From contig NZ_KV794273.1 of assembly GCF_001808705.1 (NCBI RefSeq), positions 266,622-330,621 of the forward strand: DNA of 64,000 nucleotides, in the 5' to 3' direction. Under the pieces are notes generated by a model. It searched no databases. It had not been told where the DNA came from and saw nothing but the letters and a program-made list of their open reading frames with translations. The stretch's first letter is position 1. Each line of letters begins with the position of its first letter. Shown here piece by piece: positions 39,309 through 50,294 of the stretch. This DNA comes from Streptococcus sp. HMSC074B11. Its GTDB lineage: Bacteria; Bacillota; Bacilli; Lactobacillales; Streptococcaceae. A program made the translations under genes and the position numbers.

Positions 39309-39330
39309 ATTATAATTTGACAGTCAAACT
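39309..39330 (-). promoter_or_regulatory. fabK promoter -10 and FabT-type operator
   Basis: AATTTGACAGTCAAACT (39314-39330) is a near-perfect palindrome (TTTGAC-A-GTCAAA) of the FabT/MarR-type box. It abuts the -10 TATAAT (39314-39309, minus strand), so bound FabT would block RNA polymerase. FabT control of fabK onward is established in pneumococcus. Confidence 0.85.
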
Positions 39331-39384
39331 ATTACCTAAACAAGAGGGAGCGGGTTCCCCCTACTCCTTCTTCTTTTATTTTAA

Positions 39385-39609
39385 TTATTTTGTTTGCTCT
39401 TCAACGTAAGCAACCAAGTCGCCAACTGTTTTCAAGTTATCTTCAGCTTCGATTTGGATATCAAAAGCATCTTCAATTTCTGAGATCACTTGGAACAAGT
39501 CCAATGAATCTGCATCCAAATCATCAAAAGTAGATTCAAGTGTTACTTCTGATGCATCTTTTCCAAGTTCTTCAACGATAATTTCTTGTACTTTTTCAAA
39601 TACTGCCAT
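39385..39609 (-). CDS. acpP: Acyl carrier protein
   Basis: Acidic 74-residue carrier that holds growing acyl chains on phosphopantetheine. The attachment serine is in DADSLDLFQ near residue 35. Lies between fabH and fabK. The -10 and FabT box of fabK lie in the gap after it. Confidence 0.96.
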   Translation of the reverse strand: MAVFEKVQEIIVEELGKDASEVTLESTFDDLDADSLDLFQVISEIEDAFDIQIEAEDNLKTVGDLVAYVEEQTK

Positions 39610-39665
39610 GATAGACTCCTTTAAAATAAATAGTTTTTATAACAATGTGTTCACCACATGATTAC

Positions 39666-40640
39666 CTAAATTGTAACAATAAGCGTGCCCCATGTCAAAC
39701 CTCCACCGAAGCCTGACAAGAGAATTTTTTGACTCCCATCCAAGCGGATGAGCCCCTCTTCTACACACTCAGAAAGTAGGATCGGAATACTTGCCGCACT
39801 GGTATTTCCATACTTGGTCATATTGGCAGGAAACTTGTCTCGATCTACACCAATCTTTCTAGCCATCTTATCTAAAATGCGGATATTAGCTTGATGAAGC
39901 ACGAGATAATCGAGTTCATCTGCTGATATTGGACTTTTTTCGATGGTCTGTTTAATGGATTTAGCCACGTCTCGAATCGCAAAGTCAAAAACTGCTCGAC
40001 CATCCATTCTCAAGAAAGCATCAGGCTTTTCTTGATTTGAAAATGGTGAAGTTAAACCAGTCTGCCCATATGTCAAACACTCACTTCGCGAACCATCGCT
40101 ATTGAGACTCTCCGCTAGGAAATGTGGCTCTTCGCTTGCTTCTAACAAGATGCCCCCAGCTCCATCTCCAAATAGGACAGCAGTTGAGCGATCTGACCAG
40201 TCTAAAGCTTTTGACATGGTTTCACTTCCGATGACCAGACCCTTACGATAAACACCTGAAGAGATGAACTTCTCTGCAGTTGATAGAGCAAAGATAAATC
40301 CACTACAGGCAGCTGTTAAGTCATAGGCAAAAGCCTTGTGAGCGCCGATTTTAGCCTGAACACGAGCGGCTGTTGAAGGCATCATCGAGTCAGGTGTCAT
40401 CGTAGCTAGAATGATAAAATCCAACTCTTCAGCAGAAATCCCTGACTTCTCTAGGAGTTGTTTTGCAACTGCCGTTGCCAAATCTCCTGTTGATTCTGTC
40501 TTAGAAATGCGACGTTCCTTAATCCCAGTTCGACTTGAAATCCATTCATCACTCGTATCCATGACCTGAGCTAAATCCTCATTTGTGACAATCTGCTCGG
40601 GTACATAATGAGCAACCTGGCTTATTTTTGCAAAAGCCAT
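39666..40640 (-). CDS. fabH: 3-oxoacyl-ACP synthase III
   Basis: Initiates fatty-acid synthesis by condensing acetyl-CoA with malonyl-ACP. 324 residues with catalytic Cys in [11 protein letters not shown] near 112, His in VLHQANIRI near 249 and Asn in [10 protein letters not shown] near 280. Overlaps fabT by one base (TAATG), so it is coupled to the regulator. Confidence 0.96.
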   Translation of the reverse strand: MAFAKISQVAHYVPEQIVTNEDLAQVMDTSDEWISSRTGIKERRISKTESTGDLATAVAKQLLEKSGISAEELDFIILATMTPDSMMPSTAARVQAKIGAHKAFAYDLTAACSGFIFALSTAEKFISSGVYRKGLVIGSETMSKALDWSDRSTAVLFGDGAGGILLEASEEPHFLAESLNSDGSRSECLTYGQTGLTSPFSNQEKPDAFLRMDGRAVFDFAIRDVAKSIKQTIEKSPISADELDYLVLHQANIRILDKMARKIGVDRDKFPANMTKYGNTSAASIPILLSECVEEGLIRLDGSQKILLSGFGGGLTWGTLIVTI

Positions 40641-41074
40641 TATTTCAAATCCTCCAAAAATTGATAAAGATTGGTCAAACCTTTACTCATAACATCCATT
40701 TCCTCTGGGCTCATGCCTTCGATAATTCTTTCGACCATGGCCTTATGGAAACGTTTATGGAGACGATGTACGAGTCGACCTTTCTTGGTCAAATGCAGAT
40801 GTACTACACGACGATCCTGATCTGAACGTAAGCGTTCGATGTAACCTTTTCGTTCCAAGTTGTTCAGACTAGTTGTCACTGTTCCTAGAGTTACCATCAA
40901 TTCTTTGGACACTTGACTTGGTGTCACATCTGGAAACTTACCAATCACATCAATCGTGTGCATTTCCTTGATAGAGATGTCCTTGAAACGACTACCTCGC
41001 AAACTCACTTCCTCAATCACCAGGACGTTATTAAAAATAGATGTTAAATAGTCATTGATCCGTTGGTAGTCCAA
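40640..41074 (-). CDS. fabT: MarR-family fatty-acid repressor FabT
   Basis: Represses the fab genes, with acyl-ACP as corepressor. 144 residues beginning at a TTG codon ([20 protein letters not shown] after the TTG). The ATG-less start is chosen because GGGAGG lies 8 bases before the TTG and the resulting length equals the known FabT. The winged helix includes [20 protein letters not shown] near 55 and the wing [15 protein letters not shown]. It is autoregulated, judging from a box in its own promoter. Confidence 0.92.
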   Translation of the reverse strand: MDYQRINDYLTSIFNNVLVIEEVSLRGSRFKDISIKEMHTIDVIGKFPDVTPSQVSKELMVTLGTVTTSLNNLERKGYIERLRSDQDRRVVHLHLTKKGRLVHRLHKRFHKAMVERIIEGMSPEEMDVMSKGLTNLYQFLEDLK

Positions 41075-41098
41075 TTCTCTTCCCTCCCTTATCAAAAA

Positions 41099-41115
41099 AG
41101 TTTAACTATCAAAAC
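41099..41115 (-). promoter_or_regulatory. FabT-type operator at the fabT promoter
   Basis: AGTTTAACTATCAAAAC is an imperfect copy of the box at fabK and lies just downstream of the fabT -10, consistent with autorepression. Confidence 0.65.
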
Positions 41116-41128
41116 ATTTGACAAAAAA

Positions 41129-41157
41129 AGTATATCAAACTTCAAAGAATTGTGCAA
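41129..41157 (-). promoter_or_regulatory. Promoter of fabT-fabH-acpP
   Basis: TTGCAC (41157-41152), 17-base spacer, TATACT (41134-41129) on the minus strand. The spacer also holds AGTTTGATATAC, a possible half box. Confidence 0.8.
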
Positions 41158-41165
41158 GTATTTTT

Positions 41166-41951
41166 TTACTTTCCGATAAATTTTGGACGTCGTCTTTCAG
41201 AATGTGCACGAACACCTTCTTTAAAATCTTCCGTATAAGATAGAGATTTTTGCAATTCCAGTTCTAGCTGTGCGTACTCGTGCCACTGCTTAAACTCGCT
41301 CTCCCAGACTAACTTCTTAATAGCAGCATAAGAGTTAGAGGATCCTCTTCTCAACTTCTTCAACAGTTGTTCTCTTGTCTTTTCCAGTTGATCACTAGCA
41401 CACAGACGATAGACAGCTCCAGCTTCAAGTGCTTTTTCTGCTGTGAAAGCTTCTCCAGTCATAGCTAATTGCGTTGCCCGAGTCGCACCTAGTGATCGTG
41501 TAAGCAAGAATAAGCCACCCGCATCAGGAGCTAAGCCCACACCTACAAAGGCCTGAATGAATTTAGCTTTGTCAGAAGCAATACAGAAATCAACCGCTAA
41601 AGCCATATTAGCCGCAGCTCCAGCAGCTGCTCCATCCACCTCCATAATGACTGGTTTAGGAATTTGTTTAATCTTATAGGAAATCGTATTTACCAACTCC
41701 GCAATTTGGGTAAGGGAGGCAATATCATCCTCATCGACTGCACGTTTCATTTCTACTAAATCCCCTCCAACGGAGAATACTTTGCCAGCAGCATTAATGA
41801 GAATAAACGAAACCGAAGCATCTTTTTCAGCCAATTCCAATGCTTCTAGAATTTCTTGACACATAGGAATATGAAAACCATTGGCCACCTCAGGACGATT
41901 TAAAGTTAGTATCGCTAAATCGTCTTGAACTTGATAGAGAATATGATTCAT
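41166..41951 (-). CDS. fabM: Trans-2,cis-3-decenoyl-ACP isomerase
   Basis: Crotonase-fold enzyme that makes the cis double bond of streptococcal unsaturated fatty acids. 261 residues from the ATG at 41951, where AAGGAG is 6 bases upstream; an earlier GTG falls in the spacer. Family blocks [14 protein letters not shown] near 18, [14 protein letters not shown] near 58 and [15 protein letters not shown] near 104 are present. It has its own promoter. Confidence 0.9.
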   Translation of the reverse strand: MNHILYQVQDDLAILTLNRPEVANGFHIPMCQEILEALELAEKDASVSFILINAAGKVFSVGGDLVEMKRAVDEDDIASLTQIAELVNTISYKIKQIPKPVIMEVDGAAAGAAANMALAVDFCIASDKAKFIQAFVGVGLAPDAGGLFLLTRSLGATRATQLAMTGEAFTAEKALEAGAVYRLCASDQLEKTREQLLKKLRRGSSNSYAAIKKLVWESEFKQWHEYAQLELELQKSLSYTEDFKEGVRAHSERRRPKFIGK

Positions 41952-41999
41952 AGGCACTCCTTTTAATTTACAACGAAGAATAAATTATTTTATTTTCAA

Positions 42000-42028
42000 A
42001 TTATATCTTTTTCTAACTTTTTAAACAA
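42000..42028 (-). promoter_or_regulatory. Promoter of fabM
   Basis: TTGTTT (42028-42023), 17-base spacer, TATAAT (42005-42000) on the minus strand. Confidence 0.7.
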
Positions 42029-42032
42029 GAGA

Positions 42033-42063
42033 AAAATCGACCGAAAGTGTCTCGGCCGATTTT
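42033..42063 (-). terminator. Terminator of the secreted hypothetical gene
   Basis: AAATCGGCCGA and TCGGTCGATTT arms with a short loop, T run on the minus strand; the stem begins in the stop codon of the gene. Confidence 0.85.
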
Positions 42064-42622
42064 AAAATCTTAGTTTGGTCTCTAAAAATACAGGAAAACC
42101 AGTACTTGTATCATCCATGAAATCATAAATCACTTCAAGCATTCGTCCTCCTTCTCTCTGATAAAGCTGTTCTTTGTTGGAGCCTTTATAGTAGAATTCT
42201 CCTGAAATCATGTAAAAAACACGATTTGGATCTTCAAGGTAGGCAAAAAGATTTCCTGTAAAAGGAGCTTCCTTATCCCCGTCCTTGGTGACCAGACTTG
42301 TAGCTAAGAGCTTCGTGATTCCTCTAAATTGTCCACTTTCATCTGTTCGACAATAAAACTTGACTCTAGCTTCATAGTCAGGATTGACGATAATCTTTTC
42401 AGAGAGAATTCGATAGGTCCTTGCCTTACTATCTGACAAGCTGATAGATAAGATAATTTTAGCCCTCTCAACTGAAATCTGACCTTCCTGAGCATATTCT
42501 ATCGCTAATTCTTCTCCGGTCAAACGACCACTGGGAAGAGGTTGAGAACTTGCTCCGATATTTGTAGGAATCATCACGAAGGTAAGGACTAGTAAGATTA
42601 AACAAACTACTCTTTTAATCAT
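42062..42622 (-). CDS. Secreted protein of unknown function
   Basis: A 186-residue protein with a clear signal peptide (IKRVVCLILLVLTFVMIP, cleavage after ASS or nearby at about 24) and a mature part of about 160 residues rich in beta-strand-like segments. The repeated pattern of polar strands (ITKLLATSLVTKDGDKE, RVFYMISGEFYYKG) resembles secreted DUF proteins of oral streptococci, but I do not recognise a family. Monocistronic. Confidence 0.65.
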   Translation of the reverse strand: MIKRVVCLILLVLTFVMIPTNIGASSQPLPSGRLTGEELAIEYAQEGQISVERAKIILSISLSDSKARTYRILSEKIIVNPDYEARVKFYCRTDESGQFRGITKLLATSLVTKDGDKEAPFTGNLFAYLEDPNRVFYMISGEFYYKGSNKEQLYQREGGRMLEVIYDFMDDTSTGFPVFLETKLRF

Positions 42623-42723
42623 CTTCCCCCAACTCCTTTCATTAGAAGAGTCTTTCCTCCTACACCTTTATTATAAGCTTTCCTGATGAGACTTTCAAAC
42701 AATTATATAGGTAATTTTCCAGA

Positions 42724-42752
42724 TTGAAAAAAGCCCCTCTTTCTGCTATAAT
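42724..42752 (+). promoter_or_regulatory. Promoter of the aspartate kinase gene
   Basis: TTGAAA (42724-42729), 17-base spacer, TATAAT (42747-42752) with TGC just before it, an extended -10. Confidence 0.85.
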
Positions 42753-42781
42753 CGTATAAAATACTTACTTTAGGAGTTCTT

Positions 42782-44146
42782 ATGAAGGTTGTTAAATTTG
42801 GTGGAAGCTCGCTTGCCTCTGCTAGTCAGTTAGAAAAAGTTTTAAATATTGTCAAAAGTGATCCAGAACGTCGTTTTGTGGTTGTATCTGCACCTGGTAA
42901 ACGTAATTCTGAAGACACTAAGGTTACGGATGCCTTGATTAAATACTACCGTGACTATGTAGCTGGAAATGACATTAGCAAAAGCCAAAACTGGATTATT
43001 GATCGCTATGCTGCTATGGTTAGCGAATTAGGTCTTAAACCAGCCGTTTTAGACAAAATTTCAAAAAGCATTCGCTCTCTAGCTACTCTTCCAATTGAAG
43101 ATAATAAGTTCCTCTATGATACCTTCCTAGCAGCTGGAGAAAATAACAATGCCAAGTTGATTGCAGCCTACTTCAACCAAAATGGCTTGGAGGCGCGTTA
43201 TGTTCATCCTAGAGAAGCTGGTATCGTCGTTACGAGCGAACCTGGAAATGCGCGAATCATCCCATCAAGTTATGATAAAATCGAGGAATTGACAAATTCA
43301 ACTGAAGTTCTTGTTATCCCTGGTTTCTTCGGTGTTACTAAAGAAGATCAAATTTGTACCTTCTCACGTGGGGGATCAGATATTACTGGTTCTATCATTG
43401 CTGCTGGTGTCAAAGCTGACCTCTATGAGAACTTTACTGATGTAGATGGAATCTTTGCAGCTCACCCTGGTATTATCCATAAGCCACACTCTATCCCTGA
43501 ATTGACCTACCGTGAAATGCGTGAGTTGGCCTATGCAGGATTCTCTGTACTACACGATGAAGCACTTCTACCTGCCTACCGTGGGAAAATTCCTCTTGTC
43601 ATTAAAAATACCAACAATCCAGACCATCCAGGTACTCGTATCGTTCTAAAACACAGTAGTGATGAATTTCCAGTTGTAGGAATTGCTGGGGATTCTGGCT
43701 TTGTCAGCATCAATATGTCTAAGTATTTGATGAACCGCGAAATCGGTTTTGGTCGTAAAGTTCTTCAGATTCTTGAGGACCTTAATATTGGTTGGGAACA
43801 CATGCCAACTGGTATCGATGACCTGTCTATCATTTTACGTTCACGAGAATTGACTCCGATTAAGGAAGAAGAAATCCTTCGTCAATTAGTCCATAAAGCA
43901 GAAGTAGACCACGCTGAAATCGAACACGACCTCTCTATCATTATGATTGTTGGGGAAAAAATGAAGCGTCATATCGGGGTAACTGCTACAGCCACTCGTG
44001 CCTTATCTGAGAACAACATCAACATCCAAATGATGTCACAAGGTTCTAGTGAAGTTTCTATCATGTTTGTTGTCCATAAAGACCAAGAAAAAGCCGCTCT
44101 TAAAGCTCTCTATCAAGCATTTTTCGGTGAAAATAAGGAAGACTAA
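42782..44146 (+). CDS. Aspartate kinase
   Basis: Phosphorylates aspartate, the first step to lysine, threonine and methionine. 454 residues, single-function type, with KFGGSSLASASQLEKV at the start, FSRGGSDITGSIIAAGV near 200 and two ACT domains at the C-terminus (about 305-454, ending VMFVVHKDQEKAALKALY). The DUF956 gene follows after 2 bases. Confidence 0.93.
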   Translation: MKVVKFGGSSLASASQLEKVLNIVKSDPERRFVVVSAPGKRNSEDTKVTDALIKYYRDYVAGNDISKSQNWIIDRYAAMVSELGLKPAVLDKISKSIRSLATLPIEDNKFLYDTFLAAGENNNAKLIAAYFNQNGLEARYVHPREAGIVVTSEPGNARIIPSSYDKIEELTNSTEVLVIPGFFGVTKEDQICTFSRGGSDITGSIIAAGVKADLYENFTDVDGIFAAHPGIIHKPHSIPELTYREMRELAYAGFSVLHDEALLPAYRGKIPLVIKNTNNPDHPGTRIVLKHSSDEFPVVGIAGDSGFVSINMSKYLMNREIGFGRKVLQILEDLNIGWEHMPTGIDDLSIILRSRELTPIKEEEILRQLVHKAEVDHAEIEHDLSIIMIVGEKMKRHIGVTATATRALSENNINIQMMSQGSSEVSIMFVVHKDQEKAALKALYQAFFGENKED

Positions 44147-44148
44147 AT

Positions 44149-44520
44149 ATGGCACAATCCCTCAACAAGGTCGTCGACTTGCAAACAACTGGAACCTCCT
44201 ATCTCTCCATTACAGGAAAGGTTGGAAAATTTCTGGTCGGAGATCATGCCTTAGAATTTTACGCAGACCGTAATGTCGAGGACTATATTCAAATTCCATG
44301 GTCCAGCGTTAATCAAATTGGAGCCAATGTTTCAGGTCGCAAGGTTAGTCGGCATTTTGAAGTCTTTACAGATCAAGGAAAATTTCTCTTCGCCTCAAAA
44401 GACTCTGGAAAAATCCTTAAGATTGCTCGTGAAAAATTGGGAAATGACAAGGTAGTCAAACTTCCTACCTTAGTCCAAATCATTGGTCGAAAAATTAAAA
44501 ATCTATTTGCAAAAAAATAA
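44149..44520 (+). CDS. DUF956 (ManO-like) protein
   Basis: A 123-residue protein of the DUF956 family, seen elsewhere next to mannose PTS genes as manO. Recognisable blocks are SLNKVVDLQTTGTSYLS, KVGKFLVGDHALEFY and SVNQIGANVSGRKVSRHFEV. Function is not established; a PH-like or regulatory role is possible. Here it is linked to aspartate kinase and serS, and its last codons contain the serS promoter. Confidence 0.85.
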   Translation: MAQSLNKVVDLQTTGTSYLSITGKVGKFLVGDHALEFYADRNVEDYIQIPWSSVNQIGANVSGRKVSRHFEVFTDQGKFLFASKDSGKILKIAREKLGNDKVVKLPTLVQIIGRKIKNLFAKK

Positions 44521-44535
44521 AAAGTTTAGTATAAT
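44507..44535 (+). promoter_or_regulatory. Promoter of serS
   Basis: TTGCAA (44507-44512), 17-base spacer, TATAAT (44530-44535); the -35 lies inside the DUF956 coding sequence. Confidence 0.8.
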
Positions 44536-44540
44536 CATAG

Positions 44541-44718
44541 CAACGGATAAGTAGGTTACTTCCTTCTTTCAGAAAGTCTGCGGATGCTGCGAGCAGATAG
44601 AAGATTTAATCGAAATTCTACCGTTGTTTTAAATCAAATACAGAATCAAGTGCACACCTGTGAAGTTGGATGGAACCGTGGCCCTGCCACTCCAACGCTT
44701 TGTCAGGTGTGCTTTTTT
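44541..44718 (+). ncRNA. T-box riboswitch of serS
   Basis: Stem I is closed by CAACGG (44541-44546) and CCGTTG (44621-44626). A serine codon TCT at 44617-44619, followed by A, sits just before the 3' strand and is the probable specifier. The T-box core TGGATGGAACCGTGG lies at 44667-44681. The terminator is GCACACCTG (44652-44660) with CAGGTGTGC (44704-44712) and TTTTTT. Uncharged tRNASer should favour the antiterminator and readthrough into serS. Confidence 0.93.
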
Positions 44719-44733
44719 CATAAAGGAGTTTAT

Positions 44734-46008
44734 ATGCTAGATATCAAACGTATTCGTACAGACTTTGATGCTGTCGCAGAAAAATTGGCTACACGTGGTG
44801 TAGATGCTGCTATCTTGAACGAGATGAAAGAAATCGATGCTAAACGTCGTGACATCTTGGTTAAGGTTGAAACCCTCAAAGCAGAGCGTAACACGGTTTC
44901 TGCTGAAATTGCTCAAGCTAAGCGCAACAAGGAAAATGCCGATGATAAGATTGCTGCCATGCAAACCCTATCTGCCGAGGTAAAAGCTCTTGATGCTGAG
45001 TTGGCGGAGATTGATGCTAAATTGACAGAATTTACCACTACTCTTCCAAACATCCCAGCTGACAGTGTTCCTATTGGAGCAGACGAAGACGATAACGTAG
45101 AAGTTCGCCGTTGGGGAACTCCTCGTGAGTTTGACTTTGAACCAAAAGCCCACTGGGATCTTGGTGAAGACCTCGGTATCCTTGACTGGGAACGCGGTGG
45201 AAAGGTAACTGGAGCGCGCTTCCTATTCTACAAAGGACTTGGGGCTCGTTTGGAACGTGCTATCTACAACTTTATGTTGGATGAGCATGGAAAAGAAGGT
45301 TATACTGAAGTCATCACACCTTACATGGTTAACCATGACTCAATGTTTGGTACAGGACAATATCCAAAATTCAAAGAAGATACGTTTGAATTGAAAGATA
45401 CGAACTACGTCCTCATTCCTACCGCTGAAGTTCCTCTGACAAACTACTATCGTGATGAAATCCTTGACGGAAAAGACTTGCCAATCTACTTTACTGCTAT
45501 GAGTCCATCTTTCCGTTCTGAAGCTGGTTCTGCTGGTCGCGATACACGTGGCTTGATTCGTTTGCACCAATTCCACAAGGTTGAAATGGTGAAATTTGCC
45601 AAACCTGAAGAATCATACGAAGAATTAGAAAAGATGACCGCCAACGCTGAAAACATCCTTCAAAAACTCAACTTGCCATACCGTGTAGTTGCTCTTTCTA
45701 CAGGAGATATGGGCTTCTCAGCTGCCAAGACTTACGACTTGGAAGTTTGGATCCCAGCGCAAAATACCTACCGAGAAATCTCAAGCTGTTCAAATACAGA
45801 AGATTTCCAAGCACGTCGTGCGCAAATCCGTTACCGTGATGAAGCAGATGGTAAAGTTAAACTTCTTCATACCTTGAATGGTTCTGGACTTGCTGTTGGA
45901 CGTACTGTCGCTGCTATTCTTGAAAACTATCAAAATGAAGATGGTTCTGTAACTATTCCTGAAGTTCTTCGTCCATACATGGGTGGAGCTGAAGTCATCA
46001 AACCATAA
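44734..46008 (+). CDS. serS: Seryl-tRNA synthetase
   Basis: Charges tRNASer. 424 residues from the ATG at 44734, which follows AAAGGAG and starts [17 protein letters not shown]. The N-terminal coiled-coil arm is about residues 30-100. Class II motifs: motif 2 [21 protein letters not shown] near 267-287 and motif 3 [15 protein letters not shown] near 380. Controlled by the T-box leader. Upstream in-frame codons belong to that leader and are not coding. Confidence 0.97.
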   Translation: MLDIKRIRTDFDAVAEKLATRGVDAAILNEMKEIDAKRRDILVKVETLKAERNTVSAEIAQAKRNKENADDKIAAMQTLSAEVKALDAELAEIDAKLTEFTTTLPNIPADSVPIGADEDDNVEVRRWGTPREFDFEPKAHWDLGEDLGILDWERGGKVTGARFLFYKGLGARLERAIYNFMLDEHGKEGYTEVITPYMVNHDSMFGTGQYPKFKEDTFELKDTNYVLIPTAEVPLTNYYRDEILDGKDLPIYFTAMSPSFRSEAGSAGRDTRGLIRLHQFHKVEMVKFAKPEESYEELEKMTANAENILQKLNLPYRVVALSTGDMGFSAAKTYDLEVWIPAQNTYREISSCSNTEDFQARRAQIRYRDEADGKVKLLHTLNGSGLAVGRTVAAILENYQNEDGSVTIPEVLRPYMGGAEVIKP

Positions 46009-46021
46009 TATTTTCAGATAA

Positions 46022-46050
46022 AAAAAGAGGAAGCTAAGCTCCCTCTTTTT
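46022..46050. terminator. Bidirectional terminator after serS
   Basis: AAAAAGAGG and CCTCTTTTT arms with an inner AGCT pair; T run on the plus strand and A run on the other side. Confidence 0.9.
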
Positions 46051-46060
46051 AAGTGATTCA

Positions 46061-46095
46061 AAAGAAACAGGTAGAAATCTTTCATTCTACCTGTT
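46061..46095 (-). terminator. Terminator of groESL
   Basis: AACAGGTAGAA (46066-46076) pairs with TTCTACCTGTT (46085-46095); on the minus strand TCTTTT follows. Confidence 0.88.
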
Positions 46096-46106
46096 GTTTT
46101 TATTTC

Positions 46107-47738
<1,632 letters not shown>

Positions 47739-47741
47739 CTA

Positions 47742-48026
47742 TTATTCTTCAACGATTGCTAAGATGTTAGCTTCACCCACGATGACATATTTTTCGTCAC
47801 CATCTTTGACCTCGATACCTGCATGAGCTTCGACTAAAACTTGATCTCCAACTTTTACACTTGGAGCGACTAGTTCACCACTCAAGGTGCGAACACCTTG
47901 TCCAGTAGCCACTACTGTAGCTGTTTTCGTTTCTTCTTGGGCTGATTTTGCGAGGACAAAGCCTCCGACTGTTTGTTCTTTCTCTTCAATTTTCAATACC
48001 ACACGGTCCCCTAATGGTTTCAACAT
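47742..48026 (-). CDS. groES: Co-chaperonin GroES
   Basis: Lid of the GroEL chamber. 94 residues beginning [21 protein letters not shown], which holds the mobile loop that binds GroEL. Controlled by the CIRCE element directly upstream, hence by HrcA. Confidence 0.97.
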   Translation of the reverse strand: MLKPLGDRVVLKIEEKEQTVGGFVLAKSAQEETKTATVVATGQGVRTLSGELVAPSVKVGDQVLVEAHAGIEVKDGDEKYVIVGEANILAIVEE

Positions 48027-48055
48027 CTGTTTTCCTCCATAACATAATCATATTG

Positions 48056-48082
48056 TTAGCACTCTTTACAAACGAGTGCTAA
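48056..48082. promoter_or_regulatory. CIRCE operator of groESL
   Basis: TTAGCACTC, nine bases, GAGTGCTAA: a perfect match to the HrcA-binding inverted repeat, overlapping the groESL transcript start. Confidence 0.97.
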
Positions 48083-48093
48083 ACCATAGTTCT

Positions 48094-48121
48094 ATTGTAT
48101 CACTTAGTCAGAAATAGTCAA
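48094..48121 (-). promoter_or_regulatory. Promoter of groESL
   Basis: TTGACT (48121-48116), 16-base spacer, TACAAT (48099-48094) with TGA before it, on the minus strand. Confidence 0.8.
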
Positions 48122-48122
48122 G

Positions 48123-48152
48123 AAAAAAACACCTCAAAATGAATGAGATGTT
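48123..48152 (-). terminator. Terminator of the levX-like gene
   Basis: AACACCTC (48128-48135) pairs with GAGATGTT (48145-48152); on the minus strand TTTTTTT follows. It shields groESL from lev transcription. Confidence 0.85.
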
Positions 48153-48161
48153 CCTTAAAGA

Positions 48162-48455
48162 TCACTTTAGAATTATTAACTTTCGATTAAAATCATCGAC
48201 GACTTTTTGGAGATTGATCCGTCCTCGATAGATACCATATCCAAAAACCACCATTCCCAATATTCCAACCAAGGCAAGTAAAATTCCGAAAAGTAAGAGT
48301 GGGAGGAAGCTTTTATGAAAGAGATAAATCAAGACCATACCTACACTGGCAATGATAAAGAGTAAGCTAAACCAACGGCCAAGATTTTCAATCATGTGAC
48401 GTTGATACTTAATTTCTGTTTCATATCCATTAACAAGTTCTTGTTTTGTAACCAT
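48162..48455 (-). CDS. levX: Small membrane protein of the lev locus (levX position)
   Basis: A 97-residue protein with two membrane segments (about 28-47 and 50-75) between charged ends. Its position, just after the mannose-family EIID gene and before groES, matches levX of Streptococcus mutans, a gene of unknown function; the name is by position, and the sequence itself is not diagnostic. GGAGGATACTC precedes the ATG. A 13-base-pair terminator lies between it and levG, so expression may depend on readthrough. Confidence 0.6.
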   Translation of the reverse strand: MVTKQELVNGYETEIKYQRHMIENLGRWFSLLFIIASVGMVLIYLFHKSFLPLLLFGILLALVGILGMVVFGYGIYRGRINLQKVVDDFNRKLIILK

Positions 48456-48475
48456 GAGTATCCTCCTGACAAAAA

Positions 48476-48522
48476 TTGAGAATGAAGTGTAAGAGAAGGA
48501 GGTTAGTCTACTTCATTCTCAA
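48476..48522 (-). terminator. Strong terminator between levG and the levX-like gene
   Basis: TTGAGAATGAAGT (48476-48488) pairs perfectly with ACTTCATTCTCAA (48510-48522), 13 base pairs; on the minus strand TTTTTGT follows. Confidence 0.88.
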
Positions 48523-48557
48523 AATTCTCTACTAGTAAATATGTGCTTTTCTTGAGC

Positions 48558-49394
48558 TTAGTAATTAAGATGTGGGTCAAAGATACCTAGAGCAACACCG
48601 ACCAAAGCGACAACAACTAGAAGCAACATAACTTTGTTTGGTGAAACTTTTTTCTTAGACATTAACCACCAGCAAATAGTGATGAAAGTTGCTGTCAAGA
48701 GACCTGGATAAACACCATCAATCTTTTCTTGGATATTTAAGAAGACTTTTCCTTCAGAATTCTCGAATTGAAGAGCTGTTGTAACAGATACCCAAGTTGC
48801 TGCTACCGCACCGATAACCATACCGCCGACAACGCTGATTGCTTTACGAAGTGCTTGTCCTTTTGGTCCTACTAGGAATTCAACGGCTTTATCCCCTAAT
48901 TGATACCCTTTAAAGAAGGCAAAGCGCATACCAAAGTATACTAAGAGGTTCCATACGACGATGTAGAAGATAGCACCAGCGATGTTACCACCTTTAGAGA
49001 GACCAAGGGCAATCCCCAAAAGAACTGGAATCAAGGTCCCAACGACCAAAGAGTCACCGATACCAGCGATTGGACCCATCAAACCGGCACGCATACCATT
49101 TATGGTTTCACCATCCACTGCATCTCCGTTTGCGCGCGCTTCTTCCAAACCAGCTGTAATCCCTACAACGAGAGAGCCAAGTTGTGGTTCAGTATTGAAG
49201 AAGGCAGTATAGGTTTGCATAGCATCTTTTTGTTCTTCTTTTGTATCATACATTTCTTCTACGATTGGAAGCATAGAAGTCAAGTACCCAAAGGTTTGCA
49301 TGTGTTCTTGAGAGAAACAAGTCAAATGACCATAATACCAATGATGAAATGCTTTTGCTAATGTTTTCTTTGAAATTTTCTTTCTATCAGCCAT
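48558..49394 (-). CDS. levG: PTS EIID, mannose/fructose/sorbose family (LevG-like)
   Basis: Membrane subunit of a mannose-family sugar PTS. 278 residues from the ATG at 49394, preferred because AGGAGG is 8 bases upstream and the earlier ATG codons form that site. Contains the EIID-typical HHWYYGHLTCFSQEHMQTFGY and ARANGDAVDGETINGMRAGLMGPIAGIGDSL region. It sits downstream of levF (1-base gap) and completes the D-E-F-G set. Confidence 0.88.
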   Translation of the reverse strand: MADRKKISKKTLAKAFHHWYYGHLTCFSQEHMQTFGYLTSMLPIVEEMYDTKEEQKDAMQTYTAFFNTEPQLGSLVVGITAGLEEARANGDAVDGETINGMRAGLMGPIAGIGDSLVVGTLIPVLLGIALGLSKGGNIAGAIFYIVVWNLLVYFGMRFAFFKGYQLGDKAVEFLVGPKGQALRKAISVVGGMVIGAVAATWVSVTTALQFENSEGKVFLNIQEKIDGVYPGLLTATFITICWWLMSKKKVSPNKVMLLLVVVALVGVALGIFDPHLNY

Positions 49395-49395
49395 T

Positions 49396-50238
49396 TTAAA
49401 TATCCTCCTCATCATCGTCTACGTAAACAACCCCAGCTGGAGCAGCTTTCATAGATTTGATTACTTCAAGTTCATAGTAGATTACTGCAAAGATCAATGA
49501 AACAACTGCACTCGCTACCAAGTTCAATCCTAGAGATTTAGCCAAGGTAAATCCAACAAAGAATGGAATGAAGTCAGTTGCTTTTGTAACAATTTGTTTC
49601 AACAAGATAGCAATACCGACACATGGGAGAAGGGCTCCAACTGTAAAGAGGGCTTTCATCCAGAAACCATCCATAGGAAGGTAAAGTTTCATCAAATCAA
49701 CCATGTTTTCACCATATTTGGTGATAATCATAGTTGGAAGGAAAGAGAAGAGGAAGTGAGAGATCCAAGGATAAACCCAGTCAACTGCGTAGAGTTTTTT
49801 GAAGTTTCCTTCTTCAACGGCTTTCCAACCAATGTGTTGCCAAAGCAAGTTCATTGTAGCTGTACCGTAGAAAAGAACAGTACCGATTGTCCCAACGGCT
49901 GCACCGATTGGGGCTGCAGCTGCTGCAATTCCAGCTTCGTCTGTGATGTGATTTGCATGCACAAACAAGATAGCAAGAGGAACACCGATATAAGAGATTG
50001 CACGAACATCAGCAGATACGGTTCCACCAGGTGTTACCAAGGCGATATAAACGACTTGAAGGGCAACCCCGACCATAATACCGGTTGTCACATCTCCAAG
50101 AATTAAACCTGAGATCAACCCACCGATCAAGGGACGACCGAGTGTATAGTTCCCGATACTGGAACCTCCCATACCAGGCATTGAAGACAAGCTGGCGAAA
50201 ACTGCAAGCAAGATTGCTTGAATCCATGAAATTGTCAT
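49396..50238 (-). CDS. levF: PTS EIIC, mannose/fructose/sorbose family (LevF-like)
   Basis: Sugar-translocating membrane subunit, 280 residues with about seven to eight membrane helices. Family blocks SSMPGMGGSSIGNYTLGRPLI near 18 and VGVALQVVYIALVTPGGTVSAD near 54 are clear. The C-terminus ends in an acidic tail DDDEEDI. Works with the EIID encoded next and receives phosphate from EIIB. Confidence 0.9.
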   Translation of the reverse strand: MTISWIQAILLAVFASLSSMPGMGGSSIGNYTLGRPLIGGLISGLILGDVTTGIMVGVALQVVYIALVTPGGTVSADVRAISYIGVPLAILFVHANHITDEAGIAAAAAPIGAAVGTIGTVLFYGTATMNLLWQHIGWKAVEEGNFKKLYAVDWVYPWISHFLFSFLPTMIITKYGENMVDLMKLYLPMDGFWMKALFTVGALLPCVGIAILLKQIVTKATDFIPFFVGFTLAKSLGLNLVASAVVSLIFAVIYYELEVIKSMKAAPAGVVYVDDDEEDI

Positions 50239-50294
50239 AACAAACGCTCCTTTTGTTTGTAAATTTATTTACCTAACTAATAAAACTGTTAGGT

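Noticed and set aside
44584..44733. An N-terminal extension of serS
   Set aside because: The extra codons run through the T-box and terminator; normal SerRS length is reached from 44734.
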